Source: Verrucomicrobiota bacterium (GTDB taxonomy: Bacteria > Verrucomicrobiota > Verrucomicrobiia > Chthoniobacterales > UBA10450). Taken from it: a stretch of DNA of 51,349 nucleotides. Both the position numbers and the translations under genes were made by a program. Positions 37,619-45,075 of this stretch are shown piece by piece; the stretch's first letter is position 1; each line of letters begins with the position of its first letter. The stretch spans positions 1 to 51,349 of the forward strand of contig QHOX01000060.1 of NCBI GenBank assembly GCA_003219465.1. The letters run 5' to 3'. The notes under the pieces are model-generated. The model had not been told where the DNA came from. It worked only from the letters and a program-made list of their open reading frames with translations, and made no database searches.

Positions 37619-37630
37619 GTTCAAATGAAC
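37619..37630. promoter_or_regulatory. candidate LexA operator upstream of lexA
   Basis: GTTCAAATGAAC is a palindrome (GTTCA-NN-TGAAC) that matches the element before imuA in 11 of 12 bases, at a similar distance from the start codon. Both are on the transcribed side of LexA-linked genes. Confidence 0.7.
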
Positions 37631-37647
37631 ATTGCCGCATCTGCTTT

Positions 37648-37722
37648 GGTAGGGCGGGCGGTCCTCTGCACGCCGCGGGATGTTACGAGCGACGTGCGTG
37701 CACGGAGTGACGCGCCCTACCA
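37648..37722. repeat. palindromic repeat, family B
   Basis: Perfect arms TGGTAGGGCG and CGCCCTACCA surround about 55 bases of GC-rich sequence. It lies between the lexA promoter region and the 3' end of the gene at 37758. Probably a dispersed non-coding repeat. Confidence 0.85.
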
Positions 37723-37757
37723 TGCGAAGGGAGCCGAAGGAGCTTCGCTCAAGATGA

Positions 37758-38576
37758 TTACAGGCGCACCAGATCGACCAGGAACTGGCACCAAAGGTAA
37801 ATCATCCCGCGCCAGGAATATTTCACGTCGCCTGTAGCGGTTTGCTTCAGAACGCCTTTATGAATGTTGTGCGCGATTTGGTCGCGCAGATCTTTCTCGA
37901 TGTCCGTCTCGATCTGCTCTTCATTGAGGGGTTCGATCTCGGCAGGATCAACTTTATTTCGCCGCAAAAATTCGCGATGACTCTGATCAAGCTGCCAGAA
38001 CGATCGGTCCGGCCGCTGCCGATTGATCCGGAACGCGGGAGACAGTTTTAAGCCGTACGACAATGGATAATTCCATGTTGTCCAAACCGTGCCGTCCCTA
38101 GTGCGCGACGAAATGCGCAGGTAATAAAATGAAAAATCGCGCTGCTCATTTAGGCAGATCGCGGCCTGGGCGCGATCTTCTTGTCTGTAAAACAACCGGA
38201 AAAATTGCCGGTAATCTTCCCAATCCCACCCGGCATCGCTTACGTAAACAAATCCTTCGTCCTCGATCTCGCGCGTGATTTCGCTAAGCGCCGGGAACGT
38301 GTCTGACGATGGCGGACTTTTCGGTCGAAGCTGTTTTTCTTTTGGAAGTCGCAACGCACGAATCCGGGTGAGAATTTCCAGCCACGGCAGAAACAGCCAA
38401 GCCACAGCGGCGACTAAACCCCACACCCAATTGTTGGTGGCGAAATAAAATCCAAGAAACGTGGCGGCGAGAATCCCCAGCGCCCCGGCCTTTTGCGCAT
38501 ACGAATTGTGAAACGTGCGGAGACCGAAGCTGAGCACGGCCACGCCGAGCGTAAGAAGGAGACCGAAAAGCATCAC
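37758..38576 (-). CDS. conserved hypothetical membrane protein (272 aa)
   Basis: Two membrane segments stand at the N-terminus (about 2-20 and 31-66, the latter possibly two helices), followed by a large soluble part with EDEGFVYVSDAGWDWEDYRQ, SFYYLRISSRTRDG, WNYPLSYGLKLSPAF and RRNKVDPAEIEPLNE. The pattern is that of a conserved protein, but I do not recognise a domain. It is 12 bases downstream of the glutaredoxin gene, so both may be in one operon. Confidence 0.78.
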   Translation of the reverse strand: MMLFGLLLTLGVAVLSFGLRTFHNSYAQKAGALGILAATFLGFYFATNNWVWGLVAAVAWLFLPWLEILTRIRALRLPKEKQLRPKSPPSSDTFPALSEITREIEDEGFVYVSDAGWDWEDYRQFFRLFYRQEDRAQAAICLNEQRDFSFYYLRISSRTRDGTVWTTWNYPLSYGLKLSPAFRINRQRPDRSFWQLDQSHREFLRRNKVDPAEIEPLNEEQIETDIEKDLRDQIAHNIHKGVLKQTATGDVKYSWRGMIYLWCQFLVDLVRL

Positions 38577-38588
38577 GGTACAGCGTGC

Positions 38589-38834
38589 CTACGGATTGAT
38601 CTGGTGGTCGTTCAGAAATTTTTGAAGCTGATTCGTATCAAAATTTGCCAAAACTCTATCGCCCGCCACAAACGTGGGCACGTACGTTTGAGCAGAAAGC
38701 TGCTTCATCTCCTCGTACGCCTGGCGATCTTTGCCAACGTCGATCTCCTGGAAGCAATAGCCTTTCTCGCTGAGATAATCCTTCGCATCAATACACCAGG
38801 AACACCACTCGCGGCTGTAGAGCTTTAACTGCAT
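38589..38834 (-). CDS. glutaredoxin
   Basis: Small thiol-disulfide exchange protein, 81 residues. The active site is C11-S-W-C14 (REWCSWCIDA), followed by the usual YVPTFVAGDRVLANF with the cis-Pro and GSH-binding loop. It probably reduces protein disulfides in the cytoplasm. It precedes the membrane protein at 37758-38576. Confidence 0.9.
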   Translation of the reverse strand: MQLKLYSREWCSWCIDAKDYLSEKGYCFQEIDVGKDRQAYEEMKQLSAQTYVPTFVAGDRVLANFDTNQLQKFLNDHQINP

Positions 38835-38907
38835 CGGCGGGCGGAAATAAACCAGTCACCGCCTCGCCGTCAACTCATACGTCACAACGTCTCTTGCAGG
38901 CCTGTCA

Positions 38908-40434
38908 CTAATACGATTTCGCCCAGACGACGCGACGCACGCTCGGTTCACCCGTAAAGATGCATTGGCCCGGCTCGGACGAACCATCGAGCGGAATAAC
39001 GCGGATCGTGACTTTCAGATCGTTCTTGATCTGTTCCTCGACTTCGCGTGACCCGTTCCAGTGCGCGAGCGCAAAGCCGGCGTGGATTTCGGGTTTCGAA
39101 GGGTTTTTCGCGGTGAAGAAATCGTAGAAATCCTTCTTCGAATTTATCACGTGCGTGTTCGCGTCCCGGAACTCTTTCGCACGCGCATACAGCAAATCCT
39201 GAATCGAGACGAGAATTTCTGGAGCGCGCGCTGTGAATTCGTCCATCCGCATCCACTCCTTGTCTTTCACCGGTTGATCGCGCCGGCTGACTGTGACCGA
39301 ATTTTTTTCGAGATCACGCGGCCCAATCTCAACTCGCAGCGGTACGCCCTTCTTGATCCATTCCCAATTTTTAATGCCGCCGCCGAGATCGCGGCGGTCG
39401 ACTTCGACTTCGATTGGAGCATCGGCAAACCGTTTTCCTCGCAATTGAAGCGCGAGCGCATCGCATGCTTCCAAGACTTTCGCGCGCGTATCCTCTCTGG
39501 GCGTGATCGGCAAAATCACAATTTGCGTTGGCGCGATTCGCGGCGGCAACACGAGACCGTCGTCGTCGCCGTGCATCATGACCACAGTTCCCACCATTCG
39601 CGTGGTCATTCCCCAGCTGGTGGTCCAGCCAAACTCCTGTTTCCCTTCACGGTTTTGAAATTGAATGCCGCTCGCTTTGGCAAAGTTTTGCCCGAGGAAA
39701 TGCGAAGTGCCGGCCTGAATCGCTTTACGGTCCTGCACCATTGCTTCAAGGGTTAGCGTCTCGACCGCGCCAGGGAATTTTTCGCTTTCGGATTTCGCGC
39801 CGGTAAAAACCGGGAGACCAAGATGTTCCCGGGCGAATCGTTCGTAGATCTCGAGAATCAACTTAGCTTCAGCCCGGGCCTGTTGTTCGGTTTCGTGAAC
39901 GGTGTGGCCCTCCTGCCAGAGAAATTCCGTCGTGCGCAAAAACAAACGCGGCCGCATCTCCCATCGCACCACGTTGGCCCATTGATTTAGAAGTATCGGA
40001 AGATCGCGGTACGATTGCACCCATTTGGCGTAGCTCGCGCCGATAATTGTCTCTGAAGTCGGGCGAACGACGAGCGGTTCGTTTAGGGGACTGCCTGGTT
40101 TCAATTTTCCATCTGCCTCGGCTTCGAGACGCGTGTGCGTGACTACGGCGCACTCCTTGGCAAAACCTTCGACGTGTTCCGCTTCCTTCGCGAAATAACT
40201 TAGTGGAATGAACAGCGGGAAATAGGCGTTGCGATGGCCGGTGGCGCGAAACATCGCATCAAGCTGACGCTGCATGTTTTCCCAGATGCCATAGCCCCAC
40301 GGACGAATGACCATGCAACCGCGCACATCCGAGGGTTCGGCCAATTCGGCGGCGCGAATCACCTGCTGATACCACTCCGGGAAATCTTCGTCGCGCCGCG
40401 GCGAGATCGCAGTCTTTGGGGCCGAGTTCGACAT
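38908..40434 (-). CDS. proS: prolyl-tRNA synthetase, archaeal/eukaryotic type
   Basis: Class II synthetase that charges tRNA-Pro. Motif 2 lies in RWEMRPRLFLRTTEFLWQEG and motif 3 later in the chain; other typical parts are VRPTSETIIGASYAKW, FGWTTSWGMTTRMVG and MHGDDDGLVLPPRIAP. The length of 508 residues and the lack of the INS editing domain show the short type, not the long bacterial type. It is divergent from rplM. Confidence 0.95.
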   Translation of the reverse strand: MSNSAPKTAISPRRDEDFPEWYQQVIRAAELAEPSDVRGCMVIRPWGYGIWENMQRQLDAMFRATGHRNAYFPLFIPLSYFAKEAEHVEGFAKECAVVTHTRLEAEADGKLKPGSPLNEPLVVRPTSETIIGASYAKWVQSYRDLPILLNQWANVVRWEMRPRLFLRTTEFLWQEGHTVHETEQQARAEAKLILEIYERFAREHLGLPVFTGAKSESEKFPGAVETLTLEAMVQDRKAIQAGTSHFLGQNFAKASGIQFQNREGKQEFGWTTSWGMTTRMVGTVVMMHGDDDGLVLPPRIAPTQIVILPITPREDTRAKVLEACDALALQLRGKRFADAPIEVEVDRRDLGGGIKNWEWIKKGVPLRVEIGPRDLEKNSVTVSRRDQPVKDKEWMRMDEFTARAPEILVSIQDLLYARAKEFRDANTHVINSKKDFYDFFTAKNPSKPEIHAGFALAHWNGSREVEEQIKNDLKVTIRVIPLDGSSEPGQCIFTGEPSVRRVVWAKSY

Positions 40435-40564
40435 GGGCAGAGAATTAAGCGCGCAGAATAAAGTTAGCCAGCGAGCATTTAGCCATAGGTCCTATAAGAC
40501 CTATATGTCGCGTCCGTTGACAGGCCCTTACGTCACTCGTAGTTTCCGTGCTCTTTTTCCTGAC

Positions 40565-40993
40565 ATGAAAACGTTTTCTGCAAAAGCGACCGAACTGCCG
40601 CGCAAGTGGTGGGTCATCGACGCCCAAGACCAGGTACTCGGCCGTGTCGCGGTGAAAGCTGCCAACTTGCTGCGCGGGAAAGGAAAAACGATTTTCACGC
40701 CACACGTCGACACCGGAGATTTTGTTATTGTCATCAACGCGGAAAAGGTTCGGCTCACCGGAAAGAAGGAAGAGCAGAAAAATTACATGAGTTTCTCCGG
40801 TTACGTCGGCGGCCACAAATCTGAGAGTGTCCGGGCGCGCCGTGCTCGCCATCCCGAATTACTCATCGAACGCGCCGTGCGCGGGATGATTCCGCACAAT
40901 CGGCTCGGTCGGCATGTTTATCGGAAGCTGAAGGTATATCGCGGTGATTCGCATCCGCATACCGCGCAACAGCCCGAAGCTGTCAAAATTTAG
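40565..40993 (+). CDS. rplM: 50S ribosomal protein uL13
   Basis: Large-subunit protein, 142 residues. The start ATG at 40565 (MKTFSAKATELPRKWWVIDA) matches the family's N-terminus. Other parts are VLGRVAVKAANLLRGKGK, FVIVINAEKVRLTGKK and AVRGMIPHNRLGRHVYRKLK. It is followed 12 bases later by rpsI in the usual pair. Confidence 0.95.
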   Translation: MKTFSAKATELPRKWWVIDAQDQVLGRVAVKAANLLRGKGKTIFTPHVDTGDFVIVINAEKVRLTGKKEEQKNYMSFSGYVGGHKSESVRARRARHPELLIERAVRGMIPHNRLGRHVYRKLKVYRGDSHPHTAQQPEAVKI

Positions 40994-41005
40994 AGGTTTC
41001 AATCT

Positions 41006-41401
41006 ATGCCACAAAGTGAGGAATTCATCGCCACAGGTCGCCGCAAAACATCAGTGGCACGCGTTCGCATGATGGCGGGGAGCGGAAAAATCGATATCAA
41101 CGGCCGGACCTTCGAAGATTATTTCCCGACTGTGCCGTTGCAGAATGTGGTGTTGCAACCTCTGCAGAATGCGAAGGCCGTTAACACTTACGACGTGTTC
41201 ATTCACGCCAGCGGCGGCGGCATTATGGGTCAAGCCGGCGCGGCACAACTCGCGATCGCGCGAGCACTTCTTCAAGTCGACACAAATTTGCGAGGCCCGC
41301 TTAAATCCGAGGGGCTGCTGCGTCGCGATCCGCGCATGAAAGAGCGAAAAAAATCCGGGCAACCCGGGGCGCGGAAGCGGTTCCAGTTCTCCAAACGTTA
41401 G
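41006..41401 (+). CDS. rpsI: 30S ribosomal protein uS9
   Basis: Small-subunit protein, 131 residues, whose C-terminal tail reaches the P site. ATGRRKTSVARVRMMAGSGK at the start, GGGIMGQAGAAQLAIARALL in the middle and the end RKRFQFSKR are all typical. It shares an operon with rplM. A perfect palindrome (41425-41506) follows and may end the transcript. Confidence 0.95.
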   Translation: MPQSEEFIATGRRKTSVARVRMMAGSGKIDINGRTFEDYFPTVPLQNVVLQPLQNAKAVNTYDVFIHASGGGIMGQAGAAQLAIARALLQVDTNLRGPLKSEGLLRRDPRMKERKKSGQPGARKRFQFSKR

Positions 41402-41424
41402 GCGAATTACCGATTCGCCTGACC

Positions 41425-41506
41425 GCTGTAGTGTCCGCTGCCCTTAGCGCAGTGGCTGGTACGGCAATGCCATGGCGGTTCCGCTGAGGACAGCGGACAC
41501 TACAGC
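41425..41506. repeat. palindromic repeat, family A (intergenic), perfect arms
   Basis: GCTGTAGTGTCCGCTG at 41425-41440 pairs perfectly with CAGCGGACACTACAGC at 41491-41506. It lies between the convergent rpsI and the TPR protein gene and so can act as a two-way terminator. Confidence 0.92.
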
Positions 41507-41509
41507 GCT

Positions 41510-42253
41510 CTACGGTTTCTTTGGCGACGGAACGCTCTGCGGCTGATTTGGCGCGGGTGGAGCTTGCGGCGCGGGCACAGGAGGAATCGCCAGCATTGGC
41601 GGGATACTTGCCGCCGCTGCCGGTGGCGGCGTCGATGTTGTAATCGGCTTCAGCAAACGCAGTTGCTGCATCGCCTCGCCCGCCCAAAAACTCGTTCGGT
41701 ATTGGGTGAAAATGGTTTCGCAGATGCGCCGCGCGTCGTCGTTCCGATTTTTCGCCTTCAGAATGTACACCTGGGAAAGCATAGCGAGCGGCGCAGCGTA
41801 ACTGTTGGGATAAGCCGACGCGATTTGTTGATACGTGGCGAGCGCTTCATCCGTTTTACCCATCGCCTCGAGATTGTTCGCCATTGCCATCTTCGCGGTG
41901 CTCACAAGCTCATGCTTGGGATACTTCGCGATGAAAGTTTCGAGCGTTTTGTTCGCCTCGGTGAATTTCCTTTCCTTCCGTTGTGCTTGCGCGAGCAAAA
42001 TGTATGCATCAGCGGCGGCAGACGTATTGGGATAACGAGCGATTACCTGTTCGTACTCTTGCGCGGTATTCGCGCTCGCCAACGCGGCTGATGCAGTGGC
42101 CGCGCGGCGATCGGAATAAAACCGATAACCGGTGAACGCAGTAGCTGCGAGCAGGACGACGATCGCCGCCGTGATAATTGGGTTTTTGAAGCGCTCCCAA
42201 AAAAAACGCGTTTCCAGTGCGACATCACGAGATGGAGGTGGCGCTGTTGGCAT
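41510..42253 (-). CDS. TPR membrane protein (247 aa)
   Basis: One membrane segment (about 27-44) is followed by about four TPR-like repeats (NTAQEYEQVIARYPNTSAAA, EANKTLETFIAKYPKHELVS, DEALATYQQIASAYPNSYAA), with the extracytoplasmic side expected. The C-terminus is Pro/Ala-rich (PPAPNQPQSVPSPKKP). The architecture is that of YfgM-type or other periplasmic scaffold proteins. Its role cannot be fixed from sequence. Confidence 0.82.
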   Translation of the reverse strand: MPTAPPPSRDVALETRFFWERFKNPIITAAIVVLLAATAFTGYRFYSDRRAATASAALASANTAQEYEQVIARYPNTSAAADAYILLAQAQRKERKFTEANKTLETFIAKYPKHELVSTAKMAMANNLEAMGKTDEALATYQQIASAYPNSYAAPLAMLSQVYILKAKNRNDDARRICETIFTQYRTSFWAGEAMQQLRLLKPITTSTPPPAAAASIPPMLAIPPVPAPQAPPAPNQPQSVPSPKKP

Positions 42254-42474
42254 AAACGTCGTGCGCTGGATAAGTTCGAAAACCGGGTGAGCGTGGTCTT
42301 ATGCCACGCGAAGGTTTCTCGCGCAAGCGGTGGATCGGCTTCCCCCGAAGACGATGACAGCGGAATCGCGGAAGGCGCGAATATCAGGCAGCGAGCCGGC
42401 ATGGTTCCAAAGGTTGAGGACCACGCGATCCACCATTGGCCCTGCGTGTCCGGAGAATTGCCTGCCACGATACA

Positions 42475-42990
42475 ATGTCGGCCATGAATGCATTCTCGAA
42501 CTCTGTTGAAACATTGCTTGGCTTGGGCGTGGAGCCAAAGGATTTGACGTTCGTTCAAGTCTCGCTGCGTGGGATCATCGTCTTCCTTGTCACACTGATC
42601 ACAGTGCGGCTCGGGCACAAACGTTCACTCTCAAGGAAAACTCCGTTCGACGCCGTCCTGCTTGTCATTCTTGCCGCAGTACTTTCCCGCGCCATCAACG
42701 GCTCGGCAGCATTTTTCGCGACGCTCGGCGGAGGCGTGGTTTTGGTGCTGGTCCATCGCCTGTTCGCATTTCTGACATTCTATTCCCATGGATTTGGAAT
42801 GTTGGTCAAAGGCAAGCCCGATGTCATTGTGCGCGATGGACAATGCGATGTAGTCATGATGCGGCGCAACCACGTCTCAACGCATGATCTGGACGAAGAC
42901 ATGCGTCTTAGCGCTCACACCGACGACGTTTCGGAGATCGGCGTTGCGCGTGTCGAACGCAGTGGCGACATCAGCTTCATCAAAAAATAA
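42475..42990 (+). CDS. DUF421-like membrane protein (YetF/YcaP type)
   Basis: Two to three membrane segments in the first half (SLRGIIVFLVTLITVRL, FDAVLLVILAAVLSRAI, VVLVLVHRLFAFLTFYS) are followed by GMLVKGKPDVIVRDGQCDV, and LDEDMRLSAHTDDVSEIGVA near the end. This is the order of DUF421 proteins. Start at 42475 or 42484 cannot be decided. It lies upstream of pqqA but with no overlap. Confidence 0.8.
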   Translation: MSAMNAFSNSVETLLGLGVEPKDLTFVQVSLRGIIVFLVTLITVRLGHKRSLSRKTPFDAVLLVILAAVLSRAINGSAAFFATLGGGVVLVLVHRLFAFLTFYSHGFGMLVKGKPDVIVRDGQCDVVMMRRNHVSTHDLDEDMRLSAHTDDVSEIGVARVERSGDISFIKK

Positions 42991-43033
42991 GTTGACCCGC
43001 ATTTGCGATCGACCTATGAAACGGGTGGGACTT

Positions 43034-43123
43034 ATGAGGCGCAACAAAAAGCGATGGATTAAGCCGACACTCAAAACAGTGCCGATCTTTTTTGAGTGCA
43101 CCTGTTACGCGGGGGCGATCTGA
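43034..43123 (+). CDS. pqqA: PQQ precursor peptide PqqA (29 aa)
   Basis: The peptide ends with WIKPTLKTVPIFFECTCYAG. PqqA peptides typically have WxKP near the start and ExTxY near the end; the Glu and Tyr in ECTCY are the residues that become cross-linked to form the PQQ skeleton. The two Cys flanking Thr are unusual. It lies 30 bases before pqqB. The ATG at 43034 follows GGGTGGGACTT, a good ribosome site; an upstream in-frame ATG (43016) would add six residues. Too short for usual gene callers. Confidence 0.85.
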   Translation: MRRNKKRWIKPTLKTVPIFFECTCYAGAI

Positions 43124-43153
43124 TCGAACGGCAAATCACGGCTCACACCCCGG

Positions 43154-44002
43154 TTGATTCGCATCCAAATTCTCGGCAGCGCGGCCGGCGGCGGTTTGCC
43201 CCAGTGGAATTGCGCGTGCGCAAACTGTGTCGCGGCGCGAACGGGGAAAATTGAAGCGCAAACTCAATCCAGCATCGCGATCAGCGCCGACTCGGAAGAA
43301 TTTCAGAACTGTTGGTTAATAAACGCCTCGCCTGATCTGCCACGGCAAATCGAAAACACGACGCGATTGCAACCGCGCCGCGATGCATCGCGCAATACTC
43401 CGATCGCGGGCGTTCTTTTGACTAATGCAGATATCGATCATGCACTGGGCTTGTTGCTCCTGCGCCAACAGGAGAAGCCGCTTGTCGTTTACGCTGCGGA
43501 TGAAACCCGAGCTATGCTCGCGTGGCTTGACCGCACTCTTGCGCGGTTCTGCGGAATCGAATGGCGGAAGATCAGTTCGACTTTTCAATCATTGGACAGC
43601 AGTCTCGGGTTTCGCGCGATTGAATTGGCGCATAGCGTCGCGTTTCAGTTTCTGGACCAAGCATCGGGCCGGTTGGCGCTAGTCGCACCAGCGGTTAGCG
43701 AGCTTACCCGCGAATTGTCGGAAGCGTCCGCCGGCTCCGACGTGATTTTGTTCGACGGCACATTCTGGAGTGACCATGAACTTGCTTGCGTCCGGGCCGG
43801 CGCTCGCAGAGCGCGAGAGATGAATCATCTGCCCGTCAGCAGTGGCAGCCTGAACTTCTTGCGCCAATCGCCGGCACGCCGGAAGATTTACACGCATGTT
43901 AACAACACAAACCCGATTTTCATGCCCGGCTCTCCAGAACGTGTAGAACTCGAGCAGGCTGGCATCGAAGTCGCGCGGGATGGACTAGAGATCGTTCTAT
44001 GA
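43154..44002 (+). CDS. pqqB: PqqB, PQQ biosynthesis hydroxylase
   Basis: Metallo-beta-lactamase-fold protein that acts on the PQQ precursor. The N-terminus IRIQILGSAAGGGLPQWNCA with CAC..C is the family signature. Other parts are VLLTNADIDHALGLLLLRQ, ILFDGTFWSDHEL, REMNHLPVSSGS and IYTHVNNTNPIF. The only fitting start is TTG at 43154, since the fold begins at once and no ATG precedes it; it may limit expression. The stop overlaps pqqC by 4 bases (ATGA). Confidence 0.93.
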   Translation: MIRIQILGSAAGGGLPQWNCACANCVAARTGKIEAQTQSSIAISADSEEFQNCWLINASPDLPRQIENTTRLQPRRDASRNTPIAGVLLTNADIDHALGLLLLRQQEKPLVVYAADETRAMLAWLDRTLARFCGIEWRKISSTFQSLDSSLGFRAIELAHSVAFQFLDQASGRLALVAPAVSELTRELSEASAGSDVILFDGTFWSDHELACVRAGARRAREMNHLPVSSGSLNFLRQSPARRKIYTHVNNTNPIFMPGSPERVELEQAGIEVARDGLEIVL

Positions 44003-44790
44003 CCACTGAGCTTTGGGACCGCGAAACCTTTGTCGAAAAATTACGCACGATCGGCGTGCGCGCTTATCACGATAAACATCCGTTCCATATCGCGATGAAC
44101 GAAGGCCGCCTTTCGCAGGAATCGGTGCGCGGCTGGGTCGCAAATCGGTTCTACTATCAGCAAAACATTCCGATTAAAGACGCCGCGATTCTAGCCAACT
44201 GCCCGGTGCGCCAAGTGCGACAGGCGTGGATTCATCGCATTCTGGACCACGACGGGGTTTCGTCCGGGGCCGTAGAGTCCACTGTCCTCAGCGGAGAATC
44301 CGCGGCGCCTCATGCGCCGAGGACAGCGCACACTACAGCAAACGAAGGCGGCGTCGAAGCGTGGCTCCGACTGGGTGAAGCGTGCGGGTTATCGCGGGAG
44401 GAGCTACTGGATAATCGCCATCTGTTGCCCGGAATGCGATTCGCCGTGGATGCCTACGTGAATTTTGCGCGCAGTCAGCCCTGGCCGATCGCCATCGCGT
44501 CTTCGCTAACCGAGCTTTTTGCGCCAGAGCTGATGTCTGCACGGCTTGCAGCCTTCGAAAAGTTTTATTCGTGGATCGACGCTCGCGGTCTTGATTATTT
44601 CCGCCGGCGAGTCACGCAGGCGCGGCGCGATTCTGACGACGCGCTTGCGATTACCTTGGAATATTGCGACACGCCCGCGCTTCAGCGGCAAGCCGTACGC
44701 GCGCTCGAGTTCAAATGCGATGTGCTCTGGTCCATGCTCGACGCAATTCATCACGCCTATGGCGGTTTGGAGATCGCCGCTCCTGCTTAA
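43999..44790 (+). CDS. pqqC: PqqC, pyrroloquinoline-quinone synthase, with in-frame repeat insertion
   Basis: Oxidase that makes the final ring closure and eight-electron oxidation in PQQ synthesis, cofactor-free and cytoplasmic. The N-terminal part YHDKHPFHIAMNEGRLSQES, then GWVANRFYYQQNIPIKDAAI and RILDHDG, is typical. In relatives, DHDG is followed within about five residues by GGxEAWLRLGEA. Here residues 91-114 (from repeat 44269-44339) lie between them, about 25 extra residues. The reading frame is kept and the rest (FAVDAYVNFARSQPWPIAIA, TLEYCDTPALQRQAVRALEF) is intact, so the protein may still fold with a surface loop. Confidence 0.93.
   Translation: MTTELWDRETFVEKLRTIGVRAYHDKHPFHIAMNEGRLSQESVRGWVANRFYYQQNIPIKDAAILANCPVRQVRQAWIHRILDHDGVSSGAVESTVLSGESAAPHAPRTAHTTANEGGVEAWLRLGEACGLSREELLDNRHLLPGMRFAVDAYVNFARSQPWPIAIASSLTELFAPELMSARLAAFEKFYSWIDARGLDYFRRRVTQARRDSDDALAITLEYCDTPALQRQAVRALEFKCDVLWSMLDAIHHAYGGLEIAAPA
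44269..44339. repeat. palindromic repeat, family A, inside pqqC
   Basis: The arms GCCGTAGAGTCCACTGTCC and GGACAGCGCACACTACAGC pair with several mismatches. The element is 71 bases long and belongs to the same family as those at 35110, 41425 and 45156. It is read as protein in the phase giving VESTVLSGES...HTTA. Confidence 0.9.
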
Positions 44791-45075
44791 ATGCGCGCCA
44801 CGACAATTTCTGATTTGGCTCGGCCGAGCCTGGCGAAGGGCGTTCGGTTACAAATCGATTCTGCCACGGGCAAAAGCGTGCTGCTTTACCCCGAAGGCAT
44901 TGTCGAACTAAACGAAACCGCGCACGAAATTCTTTCCCGCTGCGACGGACGAACACTGGGCGAGATCGTTTACGAATTGGCCGAAGAATATGAGGCGGAC
45001 TCTAACGCGCTCGCCGCGGATGTACGCGATACGCTCTCGGATTTGCAGCGTCGAAAGCTGGTCAAACTGACATGA
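44791..45075 (+). CDS. pqqD: PqqD, PqqA peptide chaperone
   Basis: Small protein that binds PqqA and hands it to PqqE. RPSLAKGVRLQIDSATGKSV, LLYPEGIVELNETAHEIL and CDGRTLGEIVYELAEEY are the usual parts. It starts directly after the pqqC stop (TAAATG) and its stop overlaps the pqqE start by 4 bases (ATGA at 45072-45075). Confidence 0.94.
   Translation: MRATTISDLARPSLAKGVRLQIDSATGKSVLLYPEGIVELNETAHEILSRCDGRTLGEIVYELAEEYEADSNALAADVRDTLSDLQRRKLVKLT

Noticed and set aside
42299-42538. Minus-strand frame with GGSRSTACARNLRVA upstream of the TPR gene
   Set aside because: It overlaps the DUF421 start region and I could not find a supported domain or start.
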